Part shown: one piece after another, positions 47,333 through 56,376 of the stretch
Layout of the letters: the number at the start of each line of letters is the position of its first letter
Position numbering within the stretch: position 1 is the stretch's first letter
NCBI RefSeq assembly: GCF_000186865.1
Contig: NW_008705565.1
Span: 466,440-530,439, forward strand
From: Aureococcus anophagefferens
Taxonomy: Eukaryota; Sar; Pelagophyceae; Pelagomonadales; Pelagomonadaceae
DNA length: 64,000 nt
Direction: 5' to 3'
The notes under the pieces: generated by a model
Seen by the model: the letters and a program-made list of their open reading frames with translations, nothing else
What the model was told of the DNA's origin: nothing
The model's database searches: none
Program-made: the position numbers and the translations under genes

Positions 47333-48706
47333 ATGATGAGGCTCTGCGTGGTCGGCGCGCTCTGCGCCGCCGTCGCCGCCGGCGCCGGCGCGCGCAACGC
47401 GTCGCGCATCTCGTCCTGCGACGCGTCCGGCGGTGCGCCGCCCGGCGTGACCATCGTCACGCAGGCCTCCGTCGGCCGGCTCAAGAACCTGCGGCTCATC
47501 TGCGATCGCTGGCGGGGCCGCATCTCGCTGGCCATCCACGTCCAGAAGGGGGGCGACGCGAAGCGCATCCGGTCGGACGCGGCGTCGTCCGCGAAGCGGT
47601 GCTCGCACGCGGCCATCGAGACCGTGATGGAGCACCCGTCGCGGAAGGACTACCCCGTGAACCTGCTCCGCAACGTCGCGTTCCGCGCCGTGCGCACGTC
47701 CCACGCCTGGATCCTGGACGTGGACTTCATCCCGTCGCAGTACACGCGGGGCGCCATCGACGCCGCGCTCGCGGCGGGCGGCGGCGACCGGGCCGCGCTC
47801 GTCGTGCCGGCCTTCGTGCTCGACTACCGCCACATCAGCGAGGAGCAGGCCAAGAGCGGCCGCTGGGAGAACCAGCGCCGGGCCATCAAGGACGTCAAGG
47901 AGAGCGACGTGCCCAACTCGCTGAGCGAGCTCCAGAAGTGCCTAGGGCGGCCCAACGCGTACCGCTTCGTCGGCGGGAAGGTCGTCGTGGACTCGCTGCC
48001 GGACGTCTACTGCCACCCCTTCCACCACCACGGCTCGACGCGCTTCGTGCGCTGGCTCGCGGAGTCGAAGCTCGCGGGCAAGCGCGGCGACGCGCCGAAC
48101 CGCCTCGACTGCTTCATCGGCGAGAAGTTCGAGCCCTACGTCGTCGTCCGCGCCTGCGGCGACGCCGAGGACCCGCCGGCCTTCGACGAGCGCTACACGG
48201 GCTACGGCAAGAACAAGCTCGAGTGGATCTACAACCTGCGGGCGGCGAACTACACCTTCGCGACGGTGAAGCGCGCGTTCGTCACGCACGCGCCGCACGC
48301 GAACAGCAAGGCGCGCGACCAGTGGAACAACGACCGGGGCCGGGCGACGGCGCGCCAGCGCAAGGACGCGCGCTTCTCCTTCCTCGTGAAGAAGGGCCGG
48401 CCCGTCGCGACGCCCATCTGCGACGGCCGCCGCGCGTACGAGCGCTACGAGCACCCGTCGAAGGCGTGGCGCGCGGTCGCGCAGGCCGCCAAGGTCTGCG
48501 CGCTGCCGGACCCGGGCCGCTGCGTCGAGGAGCGCATCTCCGAGGCCCACACCTGGGCCAAAGTCCAGCGCGCGCACCTTGAGAGGCTCCGCGCCGCGTC
48601 CCCGGACGAGGCCGCCGCGAACGCGACGGACGCGCACCCCGCGGACGGCCTCCTCGAGGACTACCGGCGCCACTACGCGCGGCGGCGACGAACACCGTCG
48701 TCCTAA
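47333..48706 (+). CDS. LARGE-type GT49 glycosyltransferase
   Basis: 457 aa with a signal or anchor at the N-terminus (MMRLCVVGALCAAVAAGAGA). GT49/LARGE C-terminal-domain blocks are present: KDYPVNLLRNVAFRAVRTSH, the DxD in WILDVDFIPS, FEPYVVVRA, FDERYTGYGKNKLEWIYNLR and FVTHAPH. GT49 enzymes add beta-1,3-glucuronic acid or related sugars in the Golgi. The N-terminal GT8-like lobe of animal LARGE is absent, so this is a single-domain version. Acceptor unknown. Confidence 0.85.
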   Translation: MMRLCVVGALCAAVAAGAGARNASRISSCDASGGAPPGVTIVTQASVGRLKNLRLICDRWRGRISLAIHVQKGGDAKRIRSDAASSAKRCSHAAIETVMEHPSRKDYPVNLLRNVAFRAVRTSHAWILDVDFIPSQYTRGAIDAALAAGGGDRAALVVPAFVLDYRHISEEQAKSGRWENQRRAIKDVKESDVPNSLSELQKCLGRPNAYRFVGGKVVVDSLPDVYCHPFHHHGSTRFVRWLAESKLAGKRGDAPNRLDCFIGEKFEPYVVVRACGDAEDPPAFDERYTGYGKNKLEWIYNLRAANYTFATVKRAFVTHAPHANSKARDQWNNDRGRATARQRKDARFSFLVKKGRPVATPICDGRRAYERYEHPSKAWRAVAQAAKVCALPDPGRCVEERISEAHTWAKVQRAHLERLRAASPDEAAANATDAHPADGLLEDYRRHYARRRRTPSS

Positions 48707-48711
48707 GCGCC

Positions 48712-49890
48712 TTACCGGGCCACGTGGCCGAAGGTCTGGGAGCCGAGGAACGCGAGGAACGGCGGCAGGTCCGCGCTCTCCGCGCCGAACGTCTTGCCGT
48801 CCCAGTAGTCCTCGCGGACGTGGGCGTCCTCGATCTTCGCGACGAGCACGTGGTGCTCGTCGTCGCCGCCGTCGAGCGCGGCCGCGACGCGGCACCGGAG
48901 CCGCGCGACGCAGCCGCCGACGTAGAAGAGCGGCGGCGGGCGGTCCGGCGACGCCGCGGGCGCGTCGTCGTCGTCGGACGAGTCGTCCATGAGCGCGGCG
49001 AAGCCGTTCTTCGGCGCCTCGGCGACGTCCGGCGCGACGGCCGCGAGGCCCGGTACGGCGCCGAACTTGGGCCCCTTGCGGCCCGAGCGGCCGCCGACGG
49101 CCAAGACGAGCGCCGCGAGGTCCGCCGTGGGGATCGATAACCCAAAGTCGCGGCCCGAGACCACGGCGGCGGCGGAGTGGCGCCGCGTGTTGAGCGAGAG
49201 GAGCACGTCGCCCGCGTTGTTCATGCACGTCAGCCACGAGATCGTCATCGCGTTCCGCGTCCACGCGCCGTCCGCGAAGCCCCAGGTCGTGAGGAGGCAG
49301 ACGGGATTCGCGTAGAGCAGGCGGCTCCTGAGCTTGGGGTCCGGGAGCGCGACCCAGTCGGGCTCGGCCGCGCGCTTGGGCTTCCGCGACGCCACGGGAA
49401 ACGTGCCGGCGACGACGACGGCGACGACGGCGCCGTCGCGCCGCAGGGGCAGCACGTAGCTCTCGAGCAGGTCGCCCGTCGCGGGGTCCGCGTAGGGCCG
49501 GCTCCAGCCGCCGTCGCCGCCGACCTTCTTGAGCCACGGCCGCTTCCGCACGTCCCAGTCGCCGGACCACTCGTAGCCGCAGGCGGGCACGGTCCACGCG
49601 CCGGGCCGCCCGAGCGTGAAGCGCAGGTCGCGGCCGTAGCCGAACTCGTTCCTGCCCAGCTTCGCCGCGTCGACGCGGTAGAAGGCCGCGTAGGTGCCGT
49701 CGAGCGCGCTCGCGACGCCGAGGACCTTGCTGTGGCAGCTCCCGCCGGCCGCGAGCTCGCGCGGCAGGCACGCCTCGACGGCGTCCGCGGCCAGCGACGT
49801 GAAGTCGTTGGGGAAGAACTTGTAGTCCAGCACGGCGGCCTTGAGGCGCTGCGCCGCGAGCACGCAGGCGCACCGCTCGCCGTCGGTCAT
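48712..49890 (-). CDS. Cache-like domain fused to flavin reductase-like domain
   Basis: 392 aa, no signal peptide or membrane helix. Residues ~20-165 match a Cache sensor pattern: a long N-terminal helix, YAAFYRVDAAKLG, FGYGRDLRF, RPWLKKVGGDGGWSRPYADP and DLLESYVLPLRRDGAVVAVV. Residues ~190-390 are a flavin-reductase-like split barrel: LYANPVCLLTTWGFADG, NAMTISWLTCMNNAGDVLLS, DFGLSIPTADLAALVLAVGG, LRCRVAAALDGGDDEHHVLV. Cache domains are usually extracellular sensors, so a cytosolic Cache on an FMN-binding enzyme is unusual. Inferred: a ligand-regulated flavin-dependent reductase. A CCAAT box is at 49896-49900 just upstream. Confidence 0.75.
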   Translation of the reverse strand: MTDGERCACVLAAQRLKAAVLDYKFFPNDFTSLAADAVEACLPRELAAGGSCHSKVLGVASALDGTYAAFYRVDAAKLGRNEFGYGRDLRFTLGRPGAWTVPACGYEWSGDWDVRKRPWLKKVGGDGGWSRPYADPATGDLLESYVLPLRRDGAVVAVVVAGTFPVASRKPKRAAEPDWVALPDPKLRSRLLYANPVCLLTTWGFADGAWTRNAMTISWLTCMNNAGDVLLSLNTRRHSAAAVVSGRDFGLSIPTADLAALVLAVGGRSGRKGPKFGAVPGLAAVAPDVAEAPKNGFAALMDDSSDDDDAPAASPDRPPPLFYVGGCVARLRCRVAAALDGGDDEHHVLVAKIEDAHVREDYWDGKTFGAESADLPPFLAFLGSQTFGHVAR

Positions 49891-50264
49891 GGTTTATTGG
49901 TTTGCTGCTTGCCGGTGCTGCGCTGCTGTTCGACGCTGCTGCTGTTGTTGTCTGGTGTCTGTCGTTCGCTGCTGCTGCTCTCGTCGACCTGCTGCTGCTG
50001 CTGTCGACGCTGCGTCGAGGCGCTCCTGTCGCCCGACGGAGGCGCTTTAGCAAAACTTCAACCTACATTGATGAAGTTTGCCACAAGCATTTTTCTCGCG
50101 CGCGGCCACTGAAAGCAGGCCCATCGCGTCGACGCGCGGCGACCAAGCTCGTCGTCCCGAGCGGCCGCGGCGCGACCCGCGCCTCGCCGAAGCGGCGCGC
50201 ACCTCCCGCTCCCTCGAACCAGACAAGAAGCCGCGCGCGCGCCCGCGCCGCGACACGCGCGGAG
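49891..50264. promoter_or_regulatory. Divergent upstream region of Cache-flavin reductase and AP-4 epsilon
   Basis: 374 bp. The part next to the flavin reductase is a CTG/TGT-rich, pyrimidine-skewed stretch (49905-50010) with many CTGCTG units. Nearer AP-4 is a short AT-richer segment (50045-50095). No RNA gene or transposon seen. Confidence 0.4.
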
Positions 50265-53200
50265 ATGATGTCCGGCAGCCACCTGAGCAAGGACTTCTTC
50301 GACCTCGTCAAGGCCATCGGGGAGAGCAAGTCGAAGCAGCAGGAGGACAACATCATCGTCGAGGAGGTGGCCACCCTCAAAAAGCGCATGCCCGAGGCGA
50401 ACGTGTCCAAGAAGAAGATGAAGGAGTTCCTCATCCGCCTCGTCTACGTCGAGATGCTCGGCCACGACGCGTCGTTCGGCTACATCAAGGCCATCGAGCT
50501 CGCGGCGGCGAAGAACCTGGTGCAGAAGCGCGTGGGCTACCTGTGCAGCGGGCTGTGCCTGAGCCCGTCGCACGAGTTCCGCTTCATGCTCGTGAACCAG
50601 CTGCAGCAGGACATGGCGTCGGCGAACTATTTGGAGGTCGGCGCGGCGCTCACGGCGACGCTCCGGCTGGCGACGGCGGACATGATCCCGGCGCTGACGG
50701 CCCACGTCGTCAAGCTCTGCGCCCACGGCCGCGAGCTCGTGCGGAAGAAGGTCGTCATGGTGCTCCACCGGTTCCACCAGCTCGACGCGTCCGCCGTCGA
50801 GCACCTCGCGGACACGATGCGGCGCACGCTCTGCGACAAGGACCCGAGCGTGATGACGGCGGCGCTGTGCCTGCTGCACGACATGATCGCCGCGAACCCG
50901 GCGGCGTTCAAGGAGCTCGTGCCGTCCTTCGTGTCCATCCTCAAGCAGGTCGTCGAGCACCGCCTGCCGCGCGACTTCGACTACCACCGCATCCCCGCGC
51001 CCTGGGCCCAGCTCCGGCTCCTGCGCGTCCTCGCCCACCTGGGCCGCGCGGACCAGGCGGCGTCCGAGGGCATGTACGAGGTGCTGAGCGACGTCATGCG
51101 CCGCGCGGACACGGGCATCAACGTCGGCTACAGGGCAGCAAAAGAGAGCAAAATTCCCAACTTCAAAGGCTCATATCTCGGCCGTTTTCCACTCGTTTCG
51201 GCTGATTTTTGGACGAGCGATCATCTCTCGGAACGGTTCGAAGCGTAGATGCTGTTTCCGGAACGCGCGCGCGCGGAACACTCACATTGAAGCGACGTTG
51301 AATCACCCTTTTGCTGCCCAGGTCGGCTACGCGATCGTCTACGAGTGCGTGCGGACGATCACGACGGTCTACCCGAACTCGACGCTGCTGGACGAGGCGG
51401 CCCGGTCCATCTCCCGCTTCCTCCAGTCGGAGAACCACAACCTCAAGTACCTGGGCATCACGGGCCTCGCGCAGGTCGTCGAGGGCCACCCGAAGTACGC
51501 CGCGGACCACCAACTGGCGGTCATCGAGTGCCTCGAGGACGTCGACGACACGCTCAAGCGCAAGACGCTGGACCTGCTCTATCGCATGATGAACCCCGTG
51601 AACGTCGAATTCATCGCGTCGAAGCTGCTCCAGTCGCTGGAGTCGTCGACGGACGAGTTCCTGAGGTCCGCGCTCGTGTCGCGGCTCTGCACGGCCGCGG
51701 AGCGCTTCGCGCCGTCGAACGACTGGTACGTGTCGACGGTCATCAAGGTCATGGAGCTCGCGGGGGACCTCGTCCAGCCCGAGGTGTCCCAGAATTTAGT
51801 AGCTTTGATCGCCGAGGGCGGCGAGGACGGCGACGCGGAGTCGGAGCTCCGGCCCGCGGCCGTGGACCGCTTCGCGGCCATGCTCGACTGGGAGGCCATC
51901 CCGGACGCGCTGCTGCACATCCTCGCCTGGGTGCTGGGCGAGTACGGCGCCCTGGCGACCTGCATGCCGCTCGACGCGCTGGCCGTCGCCGTCGCGGAGC
52001 TCGCGTTCGACGACGCGCGGCTGAGGGGGTCGCTCAAGGCGCGGTCCCTGCTGGTGACGGCGCTGCTGAAGATGGTCGCCCAGCTCGAGGGCGGCGCGGG
52101 CGCCGTGGAGGGCGTCGTGGCGAAGCTCGCGGAGCGCTTCGTGTCGTCGTCGGAGCTCGAGCTGCAGCAGCGGAGTTTGGAATGCCTGAACCTCATCGAC
52201 GCGGCGAAGCTCGAGCCCGATTTACTGGCCGACGTGCTCCCCTACGACGCGTCCCTCGAGGATCCGCTGGACGGCGTCGTCTCCGAGGGGCCGGACGGGT
52301 CGCGGAACGCGGACGACGCGCTGGGCTTCCTCGACAAGTTCGTCGCGTCCGCGCTCAACGCCGGCGCGGCGCCCTACGCGCCGCCGCGCGAGGACGAGGA
52401 CGAGGACGAGGACGAGGCCGAGGGCCCCGCGGGCGGCTTCAAGTTCGAGGCCTACGCGAAGCCGGAGAAGCCGACGTTCTCGCCGAACGTCCGCGACCCG
52501 TCGTTCGGCGCCGCGCCGGGCCAGAACCACTTCGCCGTGGACGTGTCCAACGACGCGGCCATCGCCGCGGCCATGCAGGCTTCGGAGGGCGGCGCGCCGC
52601 CGCCGGGGTCCTTCAACCCCAAGGCGAACGCGATCGGCGGCCGCCTCGGCGGTGGGGGCCTCGCGGCCGCGTCGGGCCCCTGGGGCGCGCCCAAGGCGCC
52701 GGCGCCGGCCTTTGGCGGGGGCGCCCCCGCGGCGGCGCCGCCGCCGCAGGGGGGCTACGACCGGCCGGCCGCGGCGCCGCCCGCGGCGGCCGCGCCCGCG
52801 GAGAAGACCGCGGAGCAGGAGGAGAAGGAGCGCATGGCCGCGGCGCTCTTCGGCGGCGTCCTCGGCGGCGGCGCGCCGCCGCCGAAGCCCAAGCCCGCGC
52901 CGGCGCCCGCGCGCTTCCAGCGCCAGCCCGCCGCGCGCAACTTCGACCGCGAGCCCGAGCCCGCGCCGCCGCCGGCCGCGCCCGCGCCGCCGCCGGCGCC
53001 CGAGCCGTCGCTCCTCGACCTCACGGACGACGCGCCGCCCGCGGCGCCGCCCGCGGCGCCGCCCGCGGCGCCGCCGGCGGACCTCCTCGCGGCGTTCTCC
53101 GGCCTGAGCGTGTCCGCGGCGCCGGCGCCCTTTTCGCCGCTCGCGCTCGCGACCAACGACTTCGGCGCCAAGTGGGGCACGTCCAAGCACGAGCGCAAGC

Positions 53201-53454
53201 GCGAGTGCCCCGCGCCGCCGAACCTCGGCCTCGACGGCCTCGCGGCGAAGCTGCAGCGCGCGAACGCGCGGCCCGTCGAGGCCATCCCCGCGACGAACGA
53301 GCTCATCCTCGCGGCCGCGCACGCGCCCAGCGGGGCGCCCTGCCTCTTCCACGTCAAGCTCCTCCCGACGCGCGCCGCGCTCGTCACCGTCCGGTCCACG
53401 GACCCGGCCGCGGCCCAGGCCGCGCTCGACGCCGCGACGGCCGCCATCCCCTGA
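50265..53454 (+). CDS. AP4E1: AP-4 adaptor complex subunit epsilon
   Basis: Exons 50265..51122 and 51322..53454 encode 996 aa. The adaptin trunk begins DFFDLVKAIGESKSKQQEDN, then MKEFLIRLVYVEMLGHDASF, VRKKVVMVLHRFHQ and LVPSFVSILKQVVEHRLPR. DYHRIPAPWAQLRLLRVLA, HNLKYLGITGLAQVV and AVIECLEDVDDTLKRKTLDL favour epsilon over AP-1 gamma. A Pro/Ala-rich hinge follows at about residues 640-890, then a short ear-like end (LFHVKLLPTRAALVTVRS). AP-4 is a clathrin-independent TGN coat. The 199-nt intron between GIN and VGYAIVYEC is an introner; conserved protein sequence supports its exact removal. Confidence 0.9.
51123..51321 (+). mobile_element. Introner element serving as intron (family A, copy 2)
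   Basis: 199-nt intron. The 8-bp duplication GTCGGCTA (51123-51130 and 51322-51329) supplies the GT donor on the left and is restored once in the mRNA. The element carries terminal inverted repeats CAGGGCAGCAAAAG (51131) and CTTTTGCTGCCCAG (ends 51321). The interior (AAATTCCCAACTTCAAAGGC, TCGGCTGATTTTTGGACGAG) is nearly the same as the MYND-gene copy, in the same orientation relative to the host gene. Confidence 0.95.
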
Positions 53455-53486
53455 GGCCATACCCGCCGCGCTCGAAGCCCCCCGTA

Positions 53487-54245
53487 TTACTGGCGGAGGT
53501 AGGACATCCGCCGCGTCGCGCGCGGCCGGTAGACGGCGGCGATCTCACCGGCTCCCGCGCACTTCGTCGCCGCGTACGCGGAAACGCCGTCGAGCGCGTC
53601 CAACCACGACGCGACGCGCGCGAGGTTGTGTGCGTGTGAAATGTCGCGGACGCTCCCGCCTCGATGCGCGCCGAGCGCGGCCTCGAGGCGCTCGACGAAG
53701 GGCGCGTAGGCGACGTCCGCGAGGCCCGGCCGGTCGCCGGCGAGGAAGCGCCGGCCGCGGAGCGCGTCGTCGAGGAATTGTAATTCGTCCACGAACGCGT
53801 CTCGGCGCCCGCGGCCGCCGTAGCACAGGAACGCGAAGCCGCGCGGCACGAACCGCGCGTCGCACCGCCACGCGAGCGCGCGCGCGGCGGCGCGCGCGGC
53901 CGGCGCGGCCGGCGTGAGGTCGCGGCCCGGCGAGATCTCGTCGACGTACTCGACCAGCGCCATGCTCTCGACGATCGCGGTGCCCTCGGCGTCGATGATG
54001 CAGGGCACGCGGCCCAGCGGCGACGCTTCCAGGAACCAGTCCGGCTTCGCGCGCAGGTCGATCTCGACGCGCTCGTAGTCCACCTCTGTCAGCTCGAGCG
54101 CCATCCAGACGCGTTGCGCATAGGGACAGCCGACCTGCTTCGCAGTCGGACTGCGCACGTTCGTCACGAATTTGAGCCGCTCGAGACAGTGGGCTTGCGC
54201 GAGCAGGAACAGCAGTGAGGCTAGTGCTCTTTGCGAGGAGGCCAT
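53487..54245 (-). CDS. Glutathione S-transferase (omega-like), with signal peptide
   Basis: 252 aa. N-terminal signal (MASSQRALASLLFLLAQAHC), then a thioredoxin fold with CPYAQRVWMALELTEV, where Cys is at the omega-class catalytic position. The cis-Pro block is GRVPCIIDAEGTAIVESMAL. An all-alpha C-domain follows (LDDALRGRRFLAGDRPGLAD). Omega and related GSTs act as glutathione-dependent thiol transferases or dehydroascorbate reductases. The signal may direct it to the ER or, with a transit peptide, the plastid. Divergent from the small gene at 54378 and convergent with AP-4 epsilon. Confidence 0.82.
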   Translation of the reverse strand: MASSQRALASLLFLLAQAHCLERLKFVTNVRSPTAKQVGCPYAQRVWMALELTEVDYERVEIDLRAKPDWFLEASPLGRVPCIIDAEGTAIVESMALVEYVDEISPGRDLTPAAPAARAAARALAWRCDARFVPRGFAFLCYGGRGRRDAFVDELQFLDDALRGRRFLAGDRPGLADVAYAPFVERLEAALGAHRGGSVRDISHAHNLARVASWLDALDGVSAYAATKCAGAGEIAAVYRPRATRRMSYLRQ

Positions 54246-54377
54246 GCTGTGTGAGTTTTGTTACAGAGTGCAACGTGTGCTTGGGTGCAGTGGATACGGC
54301 CGTACGCTGCCCGATTGTCGCGAGCGCCTCCAGGCGCCTGGGCCGCCGGTGATCGTCCATCTGAGACCAGCGGGACG

Positions 54378-54988
54378 ATGTCGAACCCTATGTTGACGGC
54401 GAAGTACGACATGAAGGCTCTGCGCGACGCCGCGTCGCCACATCGGTCGCGACGCCGCCGCGACCGCGGCCCTCGGGGAGAGGAAAGGGCAGCCGTCGCG
54501 CGCCGCCGGCGTTTCGTCACCCCACCGCCGCCGCAGGAAGGAGCTCGAGGCGATCGACAACGACCTGAAGCAGGTCCTCATGAAACTCAAGGGCGCGGCT
54601 CCCGCGCCGAAACGCGGGCCGGCGGCCGCCGCGGACCGCGCGCGCCGAGCGGCCGGGGGTCGTCCGGGGCCGCCCCGGACCGCGCGCCCCCCGAGCGCCG
54701 GCGTCGCGCAGGCGTCTCGGACGAGGACGACCTCCACGACGACATTGGCAACCTCGACCTCCAGGAGCTGAAAGGGGACGTGCCCACGATCGAGGTCGAG
54801 CTCGTCGCCGCCCGCGCCTCGGACGCCGCGCGCGCGCGCGCGGGCCCGACGGCGCGCTCCCCGCGCAGATGGCCCTCTTCGAGAGCACGGGCATGTGCAC
54901 GGACGACGCGTCCAAGGCGACGTGCGCCACGCTCGCCAAGGAGACCGCGGCACGGCTCGTGAAGCTCGCGGAGCTCAACTCGTCGTAG
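54378..54988 (+). CDS. Small orphan protein, four exons
   Basis: Proposed exons 54378..54445, 54537..54658, 54712..54803 and 54869..54988 join in frame to 133 aa. The parts are MSNPMLTAKYDMKALRDA, KELEAIDNDLKQVLMKLKG (helical), SDEDDLHDDIGNLDLQELKG (acidic) and MALFESTGMCTDDASKATC to LAELNSS. The splice sites given are GT-AG. For intron 2 a GCGCGG donor at about 54593 also fits the phase, and the intron 3 donor is uncertain. No family recognised; composition suggests a small adaptor-like or coiled-coil protein. Confidence 0.5.
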
Positions 54989-55143
54989 GAGCGGCGGCGG
55001 CGCGCGACGATCCCTCCCCTCCCCTTCGATCCTAACGACCCCCTCCTCGACGCCGCATCGACGCGGTGGTGTTGTGTGTGGGGCGGAGGCCGTAGCGTGT
55101 GTAGGCTGTGTGTGCCGGCGAGATCGAGCACTGCAGTGCGGCC

Positions 55144-56028
55144 ATGGTCCAATCGAGAAGGAAGTGGCGCGTTGCGCTCCTCGCCGTCGCCGCGTCGGGC
55201 TTCGTCGGCTCGCCGGTCCTGCGGCACCGCGCGCTCCGCCGCGCCGCGGACAACGACGAAAACGACGCGCCGCGCGAGCCCGCCGAGGGCGAGCCCGGCT
55301 TCAAGCGGCAGATGGCGCGGCGGCTCTGGAACCGCATCGGGCGGCGGAATACAGAGGCTTCCGTGGAGGAGGTGCTCGACGCCGACGAGAACAAGGATCT
55401 GTACGCGGCGCTGAGCGCGCGGCGCGAGGAGGTCGTCGTCGCCAAGGTCGCGGACGAGGAGATTTACGACGCTTTATCGAAGAGCGGCGACTTCCCCATG
55501 GTGTCGAAGAAGCTCGCCGAGGCGCTGGAGAACCGGTCGCTGACGACGGGCATGCTGCCGCCCGTGCTCACGTCCCAGGACTACTCGGACTTTGCGCCGA
55601 GCAGCGGCCAGACGCCCGGCGAGGTCATCTCCGGCGTGCTCAAGGCGCTCAAGGACGGCGCCGGCGACGGCGGCGCGTCGGAGAACCGGGGCGTCGAGAC
55701 GCTCCTGCGCTTCCTGAGCCCGGCGTCGTCCTTCCGCAGCGTCGACGCCGTCGACGGCGACGCGTTCGTCAACTTCGTCCTCGACTCTGAGTACGACGTG
55801 CTCCTCAACTGGAGCCAGATGGTCTTCGCCGGCACCATGAGCCTCTCCATGGACGGCACCAAGGCCTACCAGACTGTGCGCCTCCAGGACGACAAGTCCG
55901 GCGTCTGGTCCAAGACCAAGTGGGCGCTGAGCCTCCGCACGGGCGACGACTGCCAGGAGGCCTGCGACGCGGCCTCCAAGGACGGCTTCTGGCTCATCGA
56001 CAACGTCATCGTCTCCGCGCGCGCCTAG
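55144..56028 (+). CDS. Plastid-targeted DUF4864-like protein (tentative)
   Basis: 294 aa from MVQSRRKWRVALLAVAASGF. The signal-like start with GFVGSPVLRHRALRR downstream resembles bipartite plastid targeting. The C-terminal ~110 residues (VETLLRFLSPASSFRSVDAV, FVNFVLDSEYDVLLNWSQM, ALSLRTGDD, GFWLIDNVIV) resemble the DUF4864/SnoaL-like cystatin fold found in cyanobacteria and plastids. The middle is a helical linker (KVADEEIYDALSKSGDFPMV). A thylakoid or stromal accessory role is inferred only from targeting and phyletic pattern. Confidence 0.55.
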   Translation: MVQSRRKWRVALLAVAASGFVGSPVLRHRALRRAADNDENDAPREPAEGEPGFKRQMARRLWNRIGRRNTEASVEEVLDADENKDLYAALSARREEVVVAKVADEEIYDALSKSGDFPMVSKKLAEALENRSLTTGMLPPVLTSQDYSDFAPSSGQTPGEVISGVLKALKDGAGDGGASENRGVETLLRFLSPASSFRSVDAVDGDAFVNFVLDSEYDVLLNWSQMVFAGTMSLSMDGTKAYQTVRLQDDKSGVWSKTKWALSLRTGDDCQEACDAASKDGFWLIDNVIVSARA

Positions 56029-56376
56029 GGCCTAAAGTCGCTTCGCTCGTTGTTTGTTTCGCGGCGCTGCTTCCTCCGCGGCAAGGTGGCCGCCGCCGCG
56101 GACGGCGTGACGGTCCGCGCGGCTGCTCGGCATTGGCTTAGCTCGGGCGCCCTCGCTTTTCGCTTCCGTGCAATCCGGATGCCAGGCTCCGCGGGGCGCG
56201 TCTCACGTCGCCCCCCAGCGAGGCATCGGACGACGCCACCGCGCGACGCCTCGCGCGGCGACCGTCGGCGGCGCCGCGCGCCGCCGCTTCGCGAGGCCTG
56301 AGTTTGGACAGGGCGTCGTCGGGCGACTAGGCCTTCGCAGAGGCAGCGCGGCGCGTTCCCCGAGACGGCCAGGAGC
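56029..56376. other. Gene-free interval upstream of importin alpha
   Basis: 348 bp, GC-rich, with an ATTGG (CCAAT) near 56132 and AT-richer patches at 56040-56060. It serves as 3' flank of the DUF4864-like gene and 5' flank of importin alpha. No repeat or RNA gene noticed. Confidence 0.45.

Noticed and set aside
50265..53454. AP-1 gamma adaptin
   Set aside because: DYHRIPAP, HNLKYLGI and ECLEDVDDTLKRKTLDL match AP-4 epsilon better.
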